NCBI RefSeq assembly: GCF_030269325.1
Contig: NZ_BSTD01000002.1
Location: 1,302,001 to 1,366,000, forward strand
DNA from: Amycolatopsis sp. NBRC 101858
GTDB taxonomy: Bacteria; Actinomycetota; Actinomycetes; Mycobacteriales; Pseudonocardiaceae
Length of the DNA: 64,000 nucleotides
Direction of reading: 5' to 3'
In this document: piece after piece, positions 42,862-52,160 of the stretch
How positions within the stretch are numbered: the first letter of the stretch is position 1
Layout of the letters: each line of letters begins with the position of its first letter
The notes under the pieces: generated by a model
The model's database searches: none
Told to the model about the DNA's origin: nothing
What the model saw: only the letters and a program-made list of their open reading frames with translations
Position numbers and translations under genes: made by a program

Positions 42862-44256
42862 TCATTTCCCGGCGTAGAGGTGCGCGCCGGGGATGGCCTG
42901 CGGGTCGTCCCGGACGTCGGCGGGGTTGGTCTCCGGCAGGAACCACGCGCTGGCGAAGGTGATCAGCCCCATCAGCGTGATGTAGCCGGCGACGGCCGTG
43001 GTGCCGCCGGTGTTCGCGATGAGCGCGGTCATCAGGAACGGCGTGCCGCCGCTGACGATGATCGCCGAGAGCTGGTAGGCCAGCGAGGCGCCCGAGTAGC
43101 GGACGCGCGGCGCGAAGAGCTCGCCGAGGAAGCTCGCGATCGGGCCGTAGGTCATGGTCTGGAACACGAACCCCACGGTCACCGCGACGAAGATCAGCGG
43201 CAGCGACGCGGTGCCGACGAGCCCGAAGTACGGGAAGCCCCACGCCGCGACGCCCAGCCCGCCGATCAGGATCAGCGGCCGGCGGCCCAGCTTGTCCGAG
43301 AGGTGCCCGGACCACGGGATGACCACCAGCATCGCCACCGAAGCGAGCAGCACGACCGTGAGCAGGGAGTCGCGCTTGAGCCCGAGAGAACCGGTGCCGT
43401 AGCTCAAGAGGCCGGAGATGCTGACGTAGAACAGGCTGTTGGTGGCGGACAGGAGCCCGCAGCCGAGCAGGATGGTGCCCCACCGGCTGCGCAGGACCTG
43501 GGCCAGCGGAGCGCGGACCACCGCCTCGCCGGGCTTCGCCGTTTCCCGTTGCAGCTCGCGGAACTCCGGCGTGTCCTCGACTTTGGCCTGGATGTAGAGG
43601 ACCACCGAGAACATCACGACGCTGAGCAAGAACGGGATGCGCCAGCCCCAGCTGAGGAACGCGGCGTCCGGCATCAGGGCGCTGGCGCCGACGAAGATCA
43701 GGTTCGAGAGGATGACGGCGACCGGAACGCTGGTCTGGCCGAAGGTTCCGGCGAAGCCGCGCCGCTTGGGGCCGGCGGACTCGGTGAGCAGGAGCACGAT
43801 GCCGCCCCACTGCCCGCCGGTGGCGAGTCCCTGCACGAAGCGCAGGATGACCAGCAACGTCGGGGCCAGCGCGCCGACGCTCGCCGCGGTGGGCAGGCAG
43901 CCGATCAGGAAGGTCGCGGCCCCCATGACCGCCAGGCAGGCGACGACGACCGGCTTGCGCCCGTACTTGTCCCCGAGGTGCCCGGCGAGCACCCCGCCGA
44001 CCGGCCGCGCGACGAAGCCCGCCCAGAACGTGCTGAAGGCCAAGAGGGTTCCGGTCAGCGCCGAGGCGTGCGGGAAGAACACCTTCGGGAACACCAGGGC
44101 GGCCGCGGTGCCGTAGAGGAAGAAGTCGTACCACTCGATCGAGCTGCCGACGAGCCCCGCGGCCAGCAGCTTGCGGAAGGCCCGGGGCCGAGCCGCGGCC
44201 GAGCCGGCGTCGACTTGGCCGGACTGTCCTTCGGGTTGGGTGAGGGGAGTTGCCAT
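42862..44256 (-). CDS. MFS transporter, MHS type (upstream of tannase gene)
   Basis: 464 aa from ATG 44256 (MATPLTQPEG), with AAGGCGG upstream; a start 15 codons earlier is open. Twelve spans and MHS motifs: VGSSIEWYDFFLYGTAAA, GHLGDKYGRKPVV, RFVQGLATGGQWGGIV, LSWGWRIPFLLSV. It imports an organic acid with protons, probably the product of the co-transcribed tannase/feruloyl esterase. Divergent from the GAF/PucR regulator. Confidence 0.9.
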   Translation of the reverse strand: MATPLTQPEGQSGQVDAGSAAARPRAFRKLLAAGLVGSSIEWYDFFLYGTAAALVFPKVFFPHASALTGTLLAFSTFWAGFVARPVGGVLAGHLGDKYGRKPVVVACLAVMGAATFLIGCLPTAASVGALAPTLLVILRFVQGLATGGQWGGIVLLLTESAGPKRRGFAGTFGQTSVPVAVILSNLIFVGASALMPDAAFLSWGWRIPFLLSVVMFSVVLYIQAKVEDTPEFRELQRETAKPGEAVVRAPLAQVLRSRWGTILLGCGLLSATNSLFYVSISGLLSYGTGSLGLKRDSLLTVVLLASVAMLVVIPWSGHLSDKLGRRPLILIGGLGVAAWGFPYFGLVGTASLPLIFVAVTVGFVFQTMTYGPIASFLGELFAPRVRYSGASLAYQLSAIIVSGGTPFLMTALIANTGGTTAVAGYITLMGLITFASAWFLPETNPADVRDDPQAIPGAHLYAGK

Positions 44257-44401
44257 GGATGCCGCCTTCGTCGTTGAGCGCAGCCCGGTGATGGCGGTCA
44301 TGTTAGGGCGCCGTTACGCTGAGGGTTGAGGTGTGGACCACCCACTCCTGCCGCCGGATCGGTGGCGCATTCGTCCACCGCAGCCGAGGGGGGATGGCAC
44401 T

Positions 44402-46156
44402 GTGGCCAGCGGATCCGGTTCGGCGGAGACGCGACGGCAGCGGGAGCTGGCGTCGTTGTACGCGACCGTCAAGTCGCTCACCGCGCTCGGCGAGCTCGAC
44501 GAGGTCCTGCAGTCGATCGTCCACCACGCCCACGACCTGATCGGCACGGACTTCACCTACCTCTCCCTCGTCGGCGAGGACGGCAGGCTGTCGGCCCGGG
44601 CCGCGGAGGGCACGGTCTCCCCCACCTTCCTCGCGGCGGCCATCCCGGTTGGGGTGGGCCTGGGCGGCAAGGTGCTGGCCTCCCGGAGCCCGCACTGGGT
44701 GCGCGACTACGCCGCCGCGGCCGCGATCGAGCACGACCCGGACTTCGATCGCCTGGTCACCACCGAGAAACTCGTGGCGCTGCTCGGTGTTCCCCTGGTC
44801 ATCCGGGGCGAAGCGGTGGGTGCCCTGTTCGCCGCGGACCGTTCCGAGCGCTCGTTCCAGGCCGACGAGATCGCGCTGCTGAACGCGTTCGCCGACCACG
44901 CCGCGGTGGCCCTCGACAACGCCCGCCTCTACGAAGCGAGCCGGACCGCCCTGCAGGAACTCCAGGTGGCGTACCGGAAGAGCGAACGGGCGCAAGCGAT
45001 CCACGAAGCCTTGACCGGCGCCGTGCTGGGCGGCGGGACGCCGGGCGACGTCGCGCAGCTCCTCGCCGACCAGCTCGCCGGCAGCGTCACGCTCCTCGAC
45101 CACACCGGGACCGCCGTCGCCCGCCGGGATTCGGCGTCGAGTCCGGAACCGGGCCCGTCGGAGGCTTCTCTGGCCGGTGCCGTCGAAGACGCCCGGCGCT
45201 CGGGCCGCTGCACGGTCTCGATCGGCGCCGGCGGTGCCGCCCTCAGCGTCGCCGCGATCCAGGCGGGCGACAGCTACCTCGGCGCGCTGGCGTGGCACCG
45301 CCCGCCCGCCGGCGGCCACGACGTCCCGGACGCGATGGACCTGCGCACCCTCGAGCGGGCCACGCACATCCTCGGGCTGCTCATCCTCAAGGAGCGGGCC
45401 GTCGCCGACGCCGGCGAGCGGCTGAGCGGCGAGCTCCTGACCGAGCTCATGCTCGGCGGTGCCGGGATCAGCACGGCGCAGCGGGCCCGCACCCGCGCCC
45501 GCAACATCGACGTCGACGGCCTCGACCTGGTCCTCGTCGCGGACTCCCCCACGGTGGCGCCGACCGATCTTTCCCGGCACCTGCACGGCATCGCGCGCGA
45601 GCGCGCCGGGCTGGCGGGCGAGCACCTGGGCCGGGCCACGCTGCTCCTGCCCGGCGGGGACGACGAGCAGACCGTCGAAGAAGTCCACAGTGGACTGCGC
45701 CGCACGCTGGGCGGCCCGCTCGTCGTCGTCGGGGAACGGGCGGTCGACCACGACTGGTCCCGCGCCTTCTCCCTCGCCCGGCGCTGCGGCGCGGTGGTGC
45801 GGGCGCTCGGGCACACCGACCTGGGCACCACCACGCGCCGCTACGCCTTGTACGCCATGGTCTTCGACCCCGAACGGGCCGGCGAGCTCGACCGCTTCCT
45901 CGCCGGCTCCATCGGTGCGCTCCTCGACCACGACCAGCGGCGGGGCACCGGGCTCGTCGAGACCCTCGGCGCCTACTACGTCCACCACGCCAACGTCGCG
46001 GCGACGGCCCGGGCGCTGCACCTGCACGTCAACACCCTGCTCAAGCGGCTGGACCGGGCCGGCACCGTCCTCGGCGTCGACTGGCGCCGCGAGAACGACC
46101 TGGAACTGCGGCTCGGGCTCCGGCTGCACCAGCTCCGGGCGAGCACCCCGTCGTGA
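44402..46156 (+). CDS. GAF-PucR (CdaR-like) transcriptional regulator
   Basis: 584 aa from GTG 44402, which has GAGGGGGG 7 nt upstream; GTG 44333 would add 23 residues. A GAF sensor domain covers residues ~20-185 (LDEVLQSIVHHAHDLIGTDFTYLSLV, EIALLNAFADHAAVALDNARLY). A central region follows, then the C-terminal PucR HTH (GLVETLGAYYVHHANVAATARALHLHVNTLLKRL, in two pieces). Such proteins activate catabolic genes on binding small aromatic or purine ligands. Likely controls the divergent transporter-esterase pair. Carries one 13-bp palindrome. Confidence 0.88.
   Translation: MASGSGSAETRRQRELASLYATVKSLTALGELDEVLQSIVHHAHDLIGTDFTYLSLVGEDGRLSARAAEGTVSPTFLAAAIPVGVGLGGKVLASRSPHWVRDYAAAAAIEHDPDFDRLVTTEKLVALLGVPLVIRGEAVGALFAADRSERSFQADEIALLNAFADHAAVALDNARLYEASRTALQELQVAYRKSERAQAIHEALTGAVLGGGTPGDVAQLLADQLAGSVTLLDHTGTAVARRDSASSPEPGPSEASLAGAVEDARRSGRCTVSIGAGGAALSVAAIQAGDSYLGALAWHRPPAGGHDVPDAMDLRTLERATHILGLLILKERAVADAGERLSGELLTELMLGGAGISTAQRARTRARNIDVDGLDLVLVADSPTVAPTDLSRHLHGIARERAGLAGEHLGRATLLLPGGDDEQTVEEVHSGLRRTLGGPLVVVGERAVDHDWSRAFSLARRCGAVVRALGHTDLGTTTRRYALYAMVFDPERAGELDRFLAGSIGALLDHDQRRGTGLVETLGAYYVHHANVAATARALHLHVNTLLKRLDRAGTVLGVDWRRENDLELRLGLRLHQLRASTPS
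45683..45695. repeat. 13-bp palindrome GTCCACAGTGGAC, copy 3
   Basis: Inside the GAF-PucR regulator gene; identical to 25744-25756 and 31760-31772. Confidence 0.8.
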
Positions 46157-46162
46157 GGTGCC

Positions 46163-47818
46163 TCAGGCGATCCGCGCCGAGTCCCGCAGGGCGATCTTCG
46201 AGAGCTTGCCGGTGCCCGTCTTGGGCAGCGTCGCCAGGAAGACGAACTCGTCGGGCAGCCACCACTTGGCGACCAGCGGCGTGATGTGCCGCAGGAGCTC
46301 CTCGGCTGTGGCGGTGCCGCCTTCGCGCAGGGCGACGTACGCGACGGGGCGTTCCATCCACTTCGGGTCCGGGCGGGCGATCACGGCGACTTCGACGACG
46401 TCGGGGTGCGAAGCGATGGCGCCTTCGAGCTCGACCGACGAGATCCACTCACCGCCGGACTTGATCAGGTCCTTCATCCGGTCCACCAGCCGCAGGTAGC
46501 CCTGGGCGTCGAGGGTGGCCAGGTCGCCGGTGCGCAGCCAGCCGTCGCCGGTGAAGCTGCCGGCGGCGTCCACCCGGTAGTAGCCGCCCGCCACCCAGGG
46601 TCCGGCCACCTGCAGCTCGCCGACCGCCTCGCCGTCGCTCGGCAGCTCGTCGCCGGTCTCGACGTCGACGATCCGCACGTTCACCAGCGGCAGCGGCTGG
46701 CCCTGCGCGGCCCGCACGGCCAGCTGCTCGGCCGCGCTCGCGTCCCGGTGCTGGGTGCGCGTGCCCCCGATGACTCCGACCGGGCTCACCTCCGTCATCC
46801 CCCAGGAATGGGTGATGGGGACGCCGATCGCGGCGCGGTAGGTCTCCGACAGCGCCGGGGGTACGGCGGAGCCGCCGCCGAGCAGGAACCGCGTGGCACT
46901 CAGGTCGTGCTCCGGCAGGTGCGGCGCCAGGCTCGTCCAGACGGTGGGCACGGCCCCGGCCACGGTCACCCGTTCGGCCGCCATCAGCCGCAGCAGGTGC
47001 GCCGGTTCCGAGGACGCACCGGGAAGGACCAGGGAAGCGCCCGCCATCATCGCGCCGTAGGGCAGCCCCCAGGCGTTGGCGTGGAACATGGGCACGATCG
47101 GCAGCACCACGTCGCTCTCGCCGATGCCGATGAGGCCGGCGGCGAGCGTGCCCAGGCAGTGCAGGACCGTCGAGCGGTGGCTGTAGAGCACGCCCTTCGG
47201 CGGCCCGGTCGTCCCGGAGGTGTAGCAGAGCCCGGAGGCCAGGTGCTCGTCCGCGAGCGTGAACGCGTCCTCGAACGAGCCCGCGAACGGCTCGGCCGCG
47301 GCGAGCAGGTCGTCGTAGTGCGAGATGCGGGGGTCCGCCGGGATCTCGGTTCCGGTGCCGTCGGGCAGCACCACCCAGTGCCGCACCAGCGGCAGCCGCC
47401 CGACGCTCGGCCAGATGCGCGGGAGCAGCCCGCGATCGACGAACACGACGTCGTCCTCGGCGTGGTTCACGATGTACTCGAGGTGCTCCGCCGAGAGCCG
47501 GATGTTGATGGAGTGCAGCACCCGCTTCGTGGCCGGCACCCCGAGGTACAGCTCCAGGTGGCGCCGGCTGTTGCTCGCGAAGGTGGCGACCCGGGCGCCC
47601 ACCGGGACGCCGAGGGCGTCGAGCGCGGTGGCGAGGCGCCGGGTGTGGCCGGCGACCTCGGCGTAGGTGAGCCGCTCGGCTCCGGCCGTCACGACCGGCT
47701 TGTGCGCGAAGAGCCGCTCCGCGCGGTCGAGGATGTGGGCGATCGTGAGCGGCCGCGGCTGCATCAGCCCGTCGATGGCGCCGCCGCCGGCTCCGGGGAC
47801 GCGCGCTTGTTCAGGCAT
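46163..47818 (-). CDS. Acyl-CoA synthetase (AMP-forming, fatty/aryl acid type)
   Basis: 551 aa from ATG 47818. P-loop motif YTSGTTGPPKG, THSWGMTEVSPVG, GWLRTGDLATLD and the C-terminal lysine motif PKTGTGKLSKIALR. It activates a carboxylic acid to acyl-AMP and then acyl-CoA. Closest in feel to medium/long-chain fatty-acid CoA ligases (VPMFHANAWGLPYGAMMAGA), though an aromatic acid from the neighbouring uptake genes is possible. It converges on the PucR gene with 6 bp between stops. Confidence 0.92.
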   Translation of the reverse strand: MPEQARVPGAGGGAIDGLMQPRPLTIAHILDRAERLFAHKPVVTAGAERLTYAEVAGHTRRLATALDALGVPVGARVATFASNSRRHLELYLGVPATKRVLHSINIRLSAEHLEYIVNHAEDDVVFVDRGLLPRIWPSVGRLPLVRHWVVLPDGTGTEIPADPRISHYDDLLAAAEPFAGSFEDAFTLADEHLASGLCYTSGTTGPPKGVLYSHRSTVLHCLGTLAAGLIGIGESDVVLPIVPMFHANAWGLPYGAMMAGASLVLPGASSEPAHLLRLMAAERVTVAGAVPTVWTSLAPHLPEHDLSATRFLLGGGSAVPPALSETYRAAIGVPITHSWGMTEVSPVGVIGGTRTQHRDASAAEQLAVRAAQGQPLPLVNVRIVDVETGDELPSDGEAVGELQVAGPWVAGGYYRVDAAGSFTGDGWLRTGDLATLDAQGYLRLVDRMKDLIKSGGEWISSVELEGAIASHPDVVEVAVIARPDPKWMERPVAYVALREGGTATAEELLRHITPLVAKWWLPDEFVFLATLPKTGTGKLSKIALRDSARIA

Positions 47819-48139
47819 GAGGGTGCTCTTTCGGTCGGCGGGCCCGGGCCCGGCTCTCGGGGCGGGTGTCACTCTAAGTGCGCTTTCCGGCGGAAGAGAG
47901 GTCAGAATCTTCCACTGATCGGCCTGCCCCGGCGGTGGTTGATCACACCCCGGCCGGCCCGGACCCCATCCGGCCGTGCCGATGCACGCCCATTCGCCGG
48001 ACCGTCAAAACTCTTCACAACCGTTGTCCGGCAACAAACTTTCGTACATCCGTCAGGTGACGGATGTCTGCATCCCGCGCGTCACGAAACATTGCTCTAC
48101 GGAGTCCGACGCTCCGGACCTCGACACCGAGGAGGAGCG
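47819..48139. promoter_or_regulatory. Divergent promoter region between acyl-CoA synthetase and CynX-type transporter
   Basis: 320 bp, less GC-rich than the flanks (48001-48060 has runs such as TCAAAACTCTTCACAA). It contains the strong palindrome at 48046-48067 and a smaller dyad GTTG-TCCGG-CAAC at 48023-48035. No gene seen. Confidence 0.55.
48046..48067. promoter_or_regulatory. 22-bp perfect palindrome before the CynX-type transporter gene
   Basis: Arms ACATCCGTCA (48046-48055) and TGACGGATGT (48058-48067) around GG, every base paired. It lies 72 bp before the start codon and is probably a TetR- or GntR-type operator. Confidence 0.7.
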
Positions 48140-49285
48140 ATGTTCCGTGCTACCACCGTCTCCACCGCCGTGATCTTCGTCCTCGCCATCAACCTGCGGC
48201 CCGCCGTGACCAGCCTGGGAGCCGCCCTGCCGGACATCTCCGTCGCCAGTGCCCTCATCGCCGCGGTCCTCGTCGCGCTGCCCCTGTGGGCGATCGGCCT
48301 GGGTGGCTGGGCCACGCCGTGGCTGTGCGGCCGGGTGGGAACGCACCGGACCGTCACCTTCGCCCTTCTCGGACTGGTGCTGTCACTGGCCGGCCGGGTC
48401 CTCGGGGGCCCGATCCCGCTCCTGGCCGGGACGGCGCTCGCGTGCCTGTCCATCGCCGTGCTCGGCACCATGCTGCCCCTGCTGGCCAACGGGTCCGCCG
48501 CCTTCACCCTCGGGCTCGGGCTCGGCAGCACGGCCGGGGCACTGGTCACCCCGGCGGTCGTGATGTCGTCGTCGTGGCGGATCGCCCTCGGCCTGTGGGC
48601 GGTCGTGGCCCTGCTGGCCCAGCAGGTGTGGCGGCGCACCCCCGGCGAGTTCGTCTCGCCGCGGACCGCGTCGGGCTGGGTGCCCGCCTGGGCCTTGACC
48701 ATCCACTTCGGACTCATCTCGACGGTGACGTTCCTGGTCATGGGCTGGCTCCCCGGCATCCTGCGCGACGCGGGGGTGTCCCCGGCGACCGCGGGCGCGT
48801 GCCTCGCGGTGTCGATGGCCATGGGGCTGCCCATGATGTGGCTGGTCCCGGGCTGGACGCGCCGGTGGAACAACCAGACCCTGCTCGTCATCGCCCTGGC
48901 CGCGCCCAACGCCATCGGGGTGACCGGCCTGCTCCTCGCCCCGGCGGCCGCCCCCTGGGTGTGGGCCGCGGCGACCGGCCTGGGCATGGGCTCGCTCGCG
49001 TTCGTCCTGACGACGATCTCGTTGCGCAGCAAGGGCAGCTCACTGGCCCTGTCCGCCGGGGTCCAGGGCGTCGGTTACGTCATCGCCGGGTTCGGCGTGC
49101 TGGCCTGCGGCTGGCTGCACACCTACACCAGCGCCTGGCGGACACCGCTGATGCTGGTGCTGGGGATCCTGCTCGGCCAGGTCATCAGCGGGCACCTGTC
49201 GGTGACCCGCCGGACTTCGAAGCTGCCGGTCCCGGGCCCGCTCGTCGTGCTGCCCCCGCGGAACGCTCCGGAGGTCGGTGTCTGA
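48140..49285 (+). CDS. MFS transporter, CynX/NimT type
   Basis: 381 aa from ATG 48140 with a consensus GGAGGAG. Eleven to twelve spans; the start VFVLAINLRPAVTSLGAALP-like segment (INLRPAVTSLG) is the signature of the CynX/NimT (cyanate/nitroimidazole) branch of MFS. Substrate unknown. It is divergent from the acyl-CoA synthetase and preceded by a 22-bp palindrome, so it is probably induced by its substrate. Longer frames upstream are antisense to the synthetase gene and are not real. Confidence 0.9.
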   Translation: MFRATTVSTAVIFVLAINLRPAVTSLGAALPDISVASALIAAVLVALPLWAIGLGGWATPWLCGRVGTHRTVTFALLGLVLSLAGRVLGGPIPLLAGTALACLSIAVLGTMLPLLANGSAAFTLGLGLGSTAGALVTPAVVMSSSWRIALGLWAVVALLAQQVWRRTPGEFVSPRTASGWVPAWALTIHFGLISTVTFLVMGWLPGILRDAGVSPATAGACLAVSMAMGLPMMWLVPGWTRRWNNQTLLVIALAAPNAIGVTGLLLAPAAAPWVWAAATGLGMGSLAFVLTTISLRSKGSSLALSAGVQGVGYVIAGFGVLACGWLHTYTSAWRTPLMLVLGILLGQVISGHLSVTRRTSKLPVPGPLVVLPPRNAPEVGV

Positions 49286-49328
49286 CCCCGCCGTGCACAG
49301 TCCACTTCGGACACCCGCCGGCCCGCAC

Positions 49329-52160
49329 TCAGCCCGGGGAGGACTGGTTGCGGGCGGCTTCCCGGGCGATGTCGATGCGCGAGTTCACGCCGAGCTTGGT
49401 GAGGACGTGCGAGACGTGCGTGCCGACCGTGCGCGGGGACAGGTAGAGCCGGGCCGCGATCTGCGGGTTCGACAGGCCTTCGACGACGAGTGCGGCGATC
49501 TTGGCCTCGGTCGGGGTCAGGCTCTCCCAGCCGTGCGTGCTCTGGCGGTGCTTCACCGTCGGGCCGCTCCGGATGCCGTAGGTCCGGAACAGGGCGCGCA
49601 ACCTCGCCACGTCCCATTGCGCGTCCAGCCCCGAGTAGATGTCGACGGCGTGGGTGAAGGCGGCCCGGGCCGAACCGCGGTCTTCGGACTCGTCGTTCGC
49701 GAGCGCGACCGCGGCGGCTTCCAGGGCCTTGGCCCGGAAGAGCGGCCGGCCCGCGTCGTGGTAACCGTCGGCGGCACGCAGCAGCGTCGCCGCGTCCCGC
49801 TCGAGCAGACCGCGGCAGTACAGGGCCAGCGCGCGGTGGTGCGGAACGGTGGAGTCGGCGGCGATCGCGCTCGCCCGGGCCTCGATCTCCCCCGCCGTCC
49901 CCACGTCGCCGATCGACGCGGCCAGCCGGGCGGCGTCCGCCAGCAGGTCCTCGCCCGCGTCTTCGCCGTCGAGCACACCGGTCAGCAAGGTGAGCGCCTG
50001 TTCCGGCGCGCCGGCGTGTTCGAAGGCGAGGCAGCGGGCCCGCACCAGGGGTTCCACGACCCGGTCGCCGATGCGTTCCGCGTAGGGCGCGGCGACCTCG
50101 AGGTGCCGGCGCGCCGCGTCCGTGTCGCCGCGGTGGAAGTGGATGATCGCGGCGACCCCGTGGTCGCAGCACACCACGCTCGGGTCCTTGCGCTCGTCCG
50201 GGACGACGTCCACCTCGGCCAGCGCGTCGTCCCACCGGCCGGCACCCAGCAGCAACTGCCCGAGCGCGCTCTGGACCTGGGTCAGCCGGACGGCGCTGCC
50301 GGTGCGGTCGGCCAGTTCCCGCGCCCGCCCGGCGGCGGCGAGCGCGTCGGCGTAGCGGTCGAGCGCGCCGTAGGTGACCGACTGGTTGATGCGCAGCAGC
50401 AGCGTGAGGTCGATCAGCTCGGGGTCGCCGCGCACGATCACCATCGCCCGCTCGAACAGCGGCAGCGCACCGGTCCACTCGCCCCGCATCATCGCGACCA
50501 GGCTCAGCACGTGCAGCGCCCACCCGGTCGCCCAGCGGTCTTCGACCGGGCCGAGCTCCACGAGCGCCGCGGTGGCGACCCGGCCGGCGGAGTCGACCTC
50601 GCCGAGGTCGCGGTGCGTGCGTGCGATGAGCACCAGCAACCTGGCCCGGTGCCGGGCTTCCAGCCCCGGCTGGGTCAGTGCGTCGTTCAGCTCGGCGAGG
50701 GACTCGGCGGAGCGGCCGGTCATCCCGCGGCACTGGACGACCGTCGTGTGCAGGTCGACGACCACGTCGGGATCGCGGACGCGGTCGAGGGCGCGGCAGG
50801 CGATCCGCTCGGCCTGCGCGACGTTGCCCACCCGGAAGTAGGCGTCGGCCAGCCGGCAGGCCAGCGCACCGGTCACGGCGTCGTCGAGCGGCGCGTCCCG
50901 CACCGCCCGTCTCAGGAGCGCGACGGCGGCCACGGGTGACTGGCCGATCAACGGCGTGGCCACGTCGAGCAGCCACCGCACCGCCCACGCCGGCACCGGC
51001 ACCCGACTGTCCGTTGTGGACACCATGGGCAGCAGCTGCCGCGCGACGCGCTCGACCGGCGCGCTCGATTCGGCCAGCGCCCACGCGGCGGCCTGGTGCC
51101 AGGCGATCCGGACCGCCGTCGGCATCTCGTCGTACAGCGCCCGGCGGATCAACGCGTGCCGGAAGGCCAGGTCGTCACCGGCCGCCACCAGCACCCCGGC
51201 GGCGCGCGCCTCGTCGAGGGCGGGCAGCAGGCCGGCGAGCGAGCTGTTGGTGACGGTCACCAGGTCCGCGACCGAGAAGCCGTCCCCGAGCAGCGCCGCC
51301 GCCCGCAGCACGGTCCGCGCCGCCTCGGACAGGAACCCCAGCCGGTCCGCGATCGCCTCCGGCAGGGAGTCCGGCGTGGCCGTGCCGGTCAGCTCCGCGA
51401 CGCCGGCGGTGTCGACTTCCAGGCACGAGCTCCTGGTCAGGGCGTCGAGCAGTTCGGTGAGGTACAAGGGGTTTCCGGCCGCGCCGGCGGCGAGTTCCTC
51501 CAGCCGGACGCCCGGCTTGCCGCCGGTCCGCGCGGCCACCAGCTCGAGCACCGCCGGTTCTCCCAGCCGGCCCACCCGCAGCCGCTCGGCCTGCGGGACG
51601 ACCCGGAAGAGCGACCGCAGGTCGTCGCGGCGCGGCACCGGCCGCAGCACACCCACCAGCAGCAGCGGGAGCCGCCGGACCGACCGCGCGATCCGGCTCC
51701 ACACCGCGACCGTCGTGCGATCGGCCCACTGCAGCTCGTCGACGACCAGCATGACCGGCCCGGCCTGGCAGAGCTCGTCCACCAGCGCGATCAGCTGCTC
51801 GGCCGCCGCGGCGGCGAGATCGGCCCCCTTGTTCGCGACCGCCGCGCCCCCGAGCAGCTCGGAAATGGTGTCACGACGGGGATCCCGCGTCACCGGCGCG
51901 ATCTGCAGGGCGTCCAGGAGCGGGAGCAGCGGCAGGGCCTGCCCGAGTTCGTCGCCGGCTCCCCAGAACACCTGGCAGCCCGCATCCGCGGCGGCCACGC
52001 ACGCGGCTCGCACCAACGCCGACTTGCCGATGCCCGGCTCCCCGTCCACCAGCACGGCCCGGCCGCGGCCCGCTTCCGCTTCATGGATCCAGGCGACCAG
52101 CCGGGACAGCTCGTCGTCCCGACCGACCAGCAGCTCGATACCGTCCGTGAGCGGTCGCAC
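49329..52160 (-). CDS. LAL-type LuxR regulator (large ATP-binding)
   Basis: 943 aa from GTG 52160 (VRPLTDGIELLVGRDDEL); the frame is open much further upstream, but family members start here. AAA/STAND ATPase with Walker A DGEPGIGKSAL (residues ~39-49) and Walker B LVVDELQWAD. A helical TPR-like middle follows. The C-terminal ~65 residues form a LuxR HTH (SLTPTEAKIAALVVEGLSNP, ARLYLSPRTVGTHVSHVLTK). MalT-like signal-dependent activator. Target not evident; possible partners are the convergent MFS gene or the binding-protein gene beyond the 5' gap. Confidence 0.9.
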   Translation of the reverse strand: MRPLTDGIELLVGRDDELSRLVAWIHEAEAGRGRAVLVDGEPGIGKSALVRAACVAAADAGCQVFWGAGDELGQALPLLPLLDALQIAPVTRDPRRDTISELLGGAAVANKGADLAAAAAEQLIALVDELCQAGPVMLVVDELQWADRTTVAVWSRIARSVRRLPLLLVGVLRPVPRRDDLRSLFRVVPQAERLRVGRLGEPAVLELVAARTGGKPGVRLEELAAGAAGNPLYLTELLDALTRSSCLEVDTAGVAELTGTATPDSLPEAIADRLGFLSEAARTVLRAAALLGDGFSVADLVTVTNSSLAGLLPALDEARAAGVLVAAGDDLAFRHALIRRALYDEMPTAVRIAWHQAAAWALAESSAPVERVARQLLPMVSTTDSRVPVPAWAVRWLLDVATPLIGQSPVAAVALLRRAVRDAPLDDAVTGALACRLADAYFRVGNVAQAERIACRALDRVRDPDVVVDLHTTVVQCRGMTGRSAESLAELNDALTQPGLEARHRARLLVLIARTHRDLGEVDSAGRVATAALVELGPVEDRWATGWALHVLSLVAMMRGEWTGALPLFERAMVIVRGDPELIDLTLLLRINQSVTYGALDRYADALAAAGRARELADRTGSAVRLTQVQSALGQLLLGAGRWDDALAEVDVVPDERKDPSVVCCDHGVAAIIHFHRGDTDAARRHLEVAAPYAERIGDRVVEPLVRARCLAFEHAGAPEQALTLLTGVLDGEDAGEDLLADAARLAASIGDVGTAGEIEARASAIAADSTVPHHRALALYCRGLLERDAATLLRAADGYHDAGRPLFRAKALEAAAVALANDESEDRGSARAAFTHAVDIYSGLDAQWDVARLRALFRTYGIRSGPTVKHRQSTHGWESLTPTEAKIAALVVEGLSNPQIAARLYLSPRTVGTHVSHVLTKLGVNSRIDIAREAARNQSSPG

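Noticed and set aside
46286..48139. Long in-frame extension upstream of the CynX-type transporter
   Set aside because: It is antisense to the acyl-CoA synthetase. A consensus ribosome site at 48131 sets the real start at 48140.
33853..51021. TTGTGGAC octamer at 33853, 41624 and 51014
   Set aside because: Three copies of an 8-mer in 64 kb on two strands are about the chance expectation, unlike the 13-bp palindrome.
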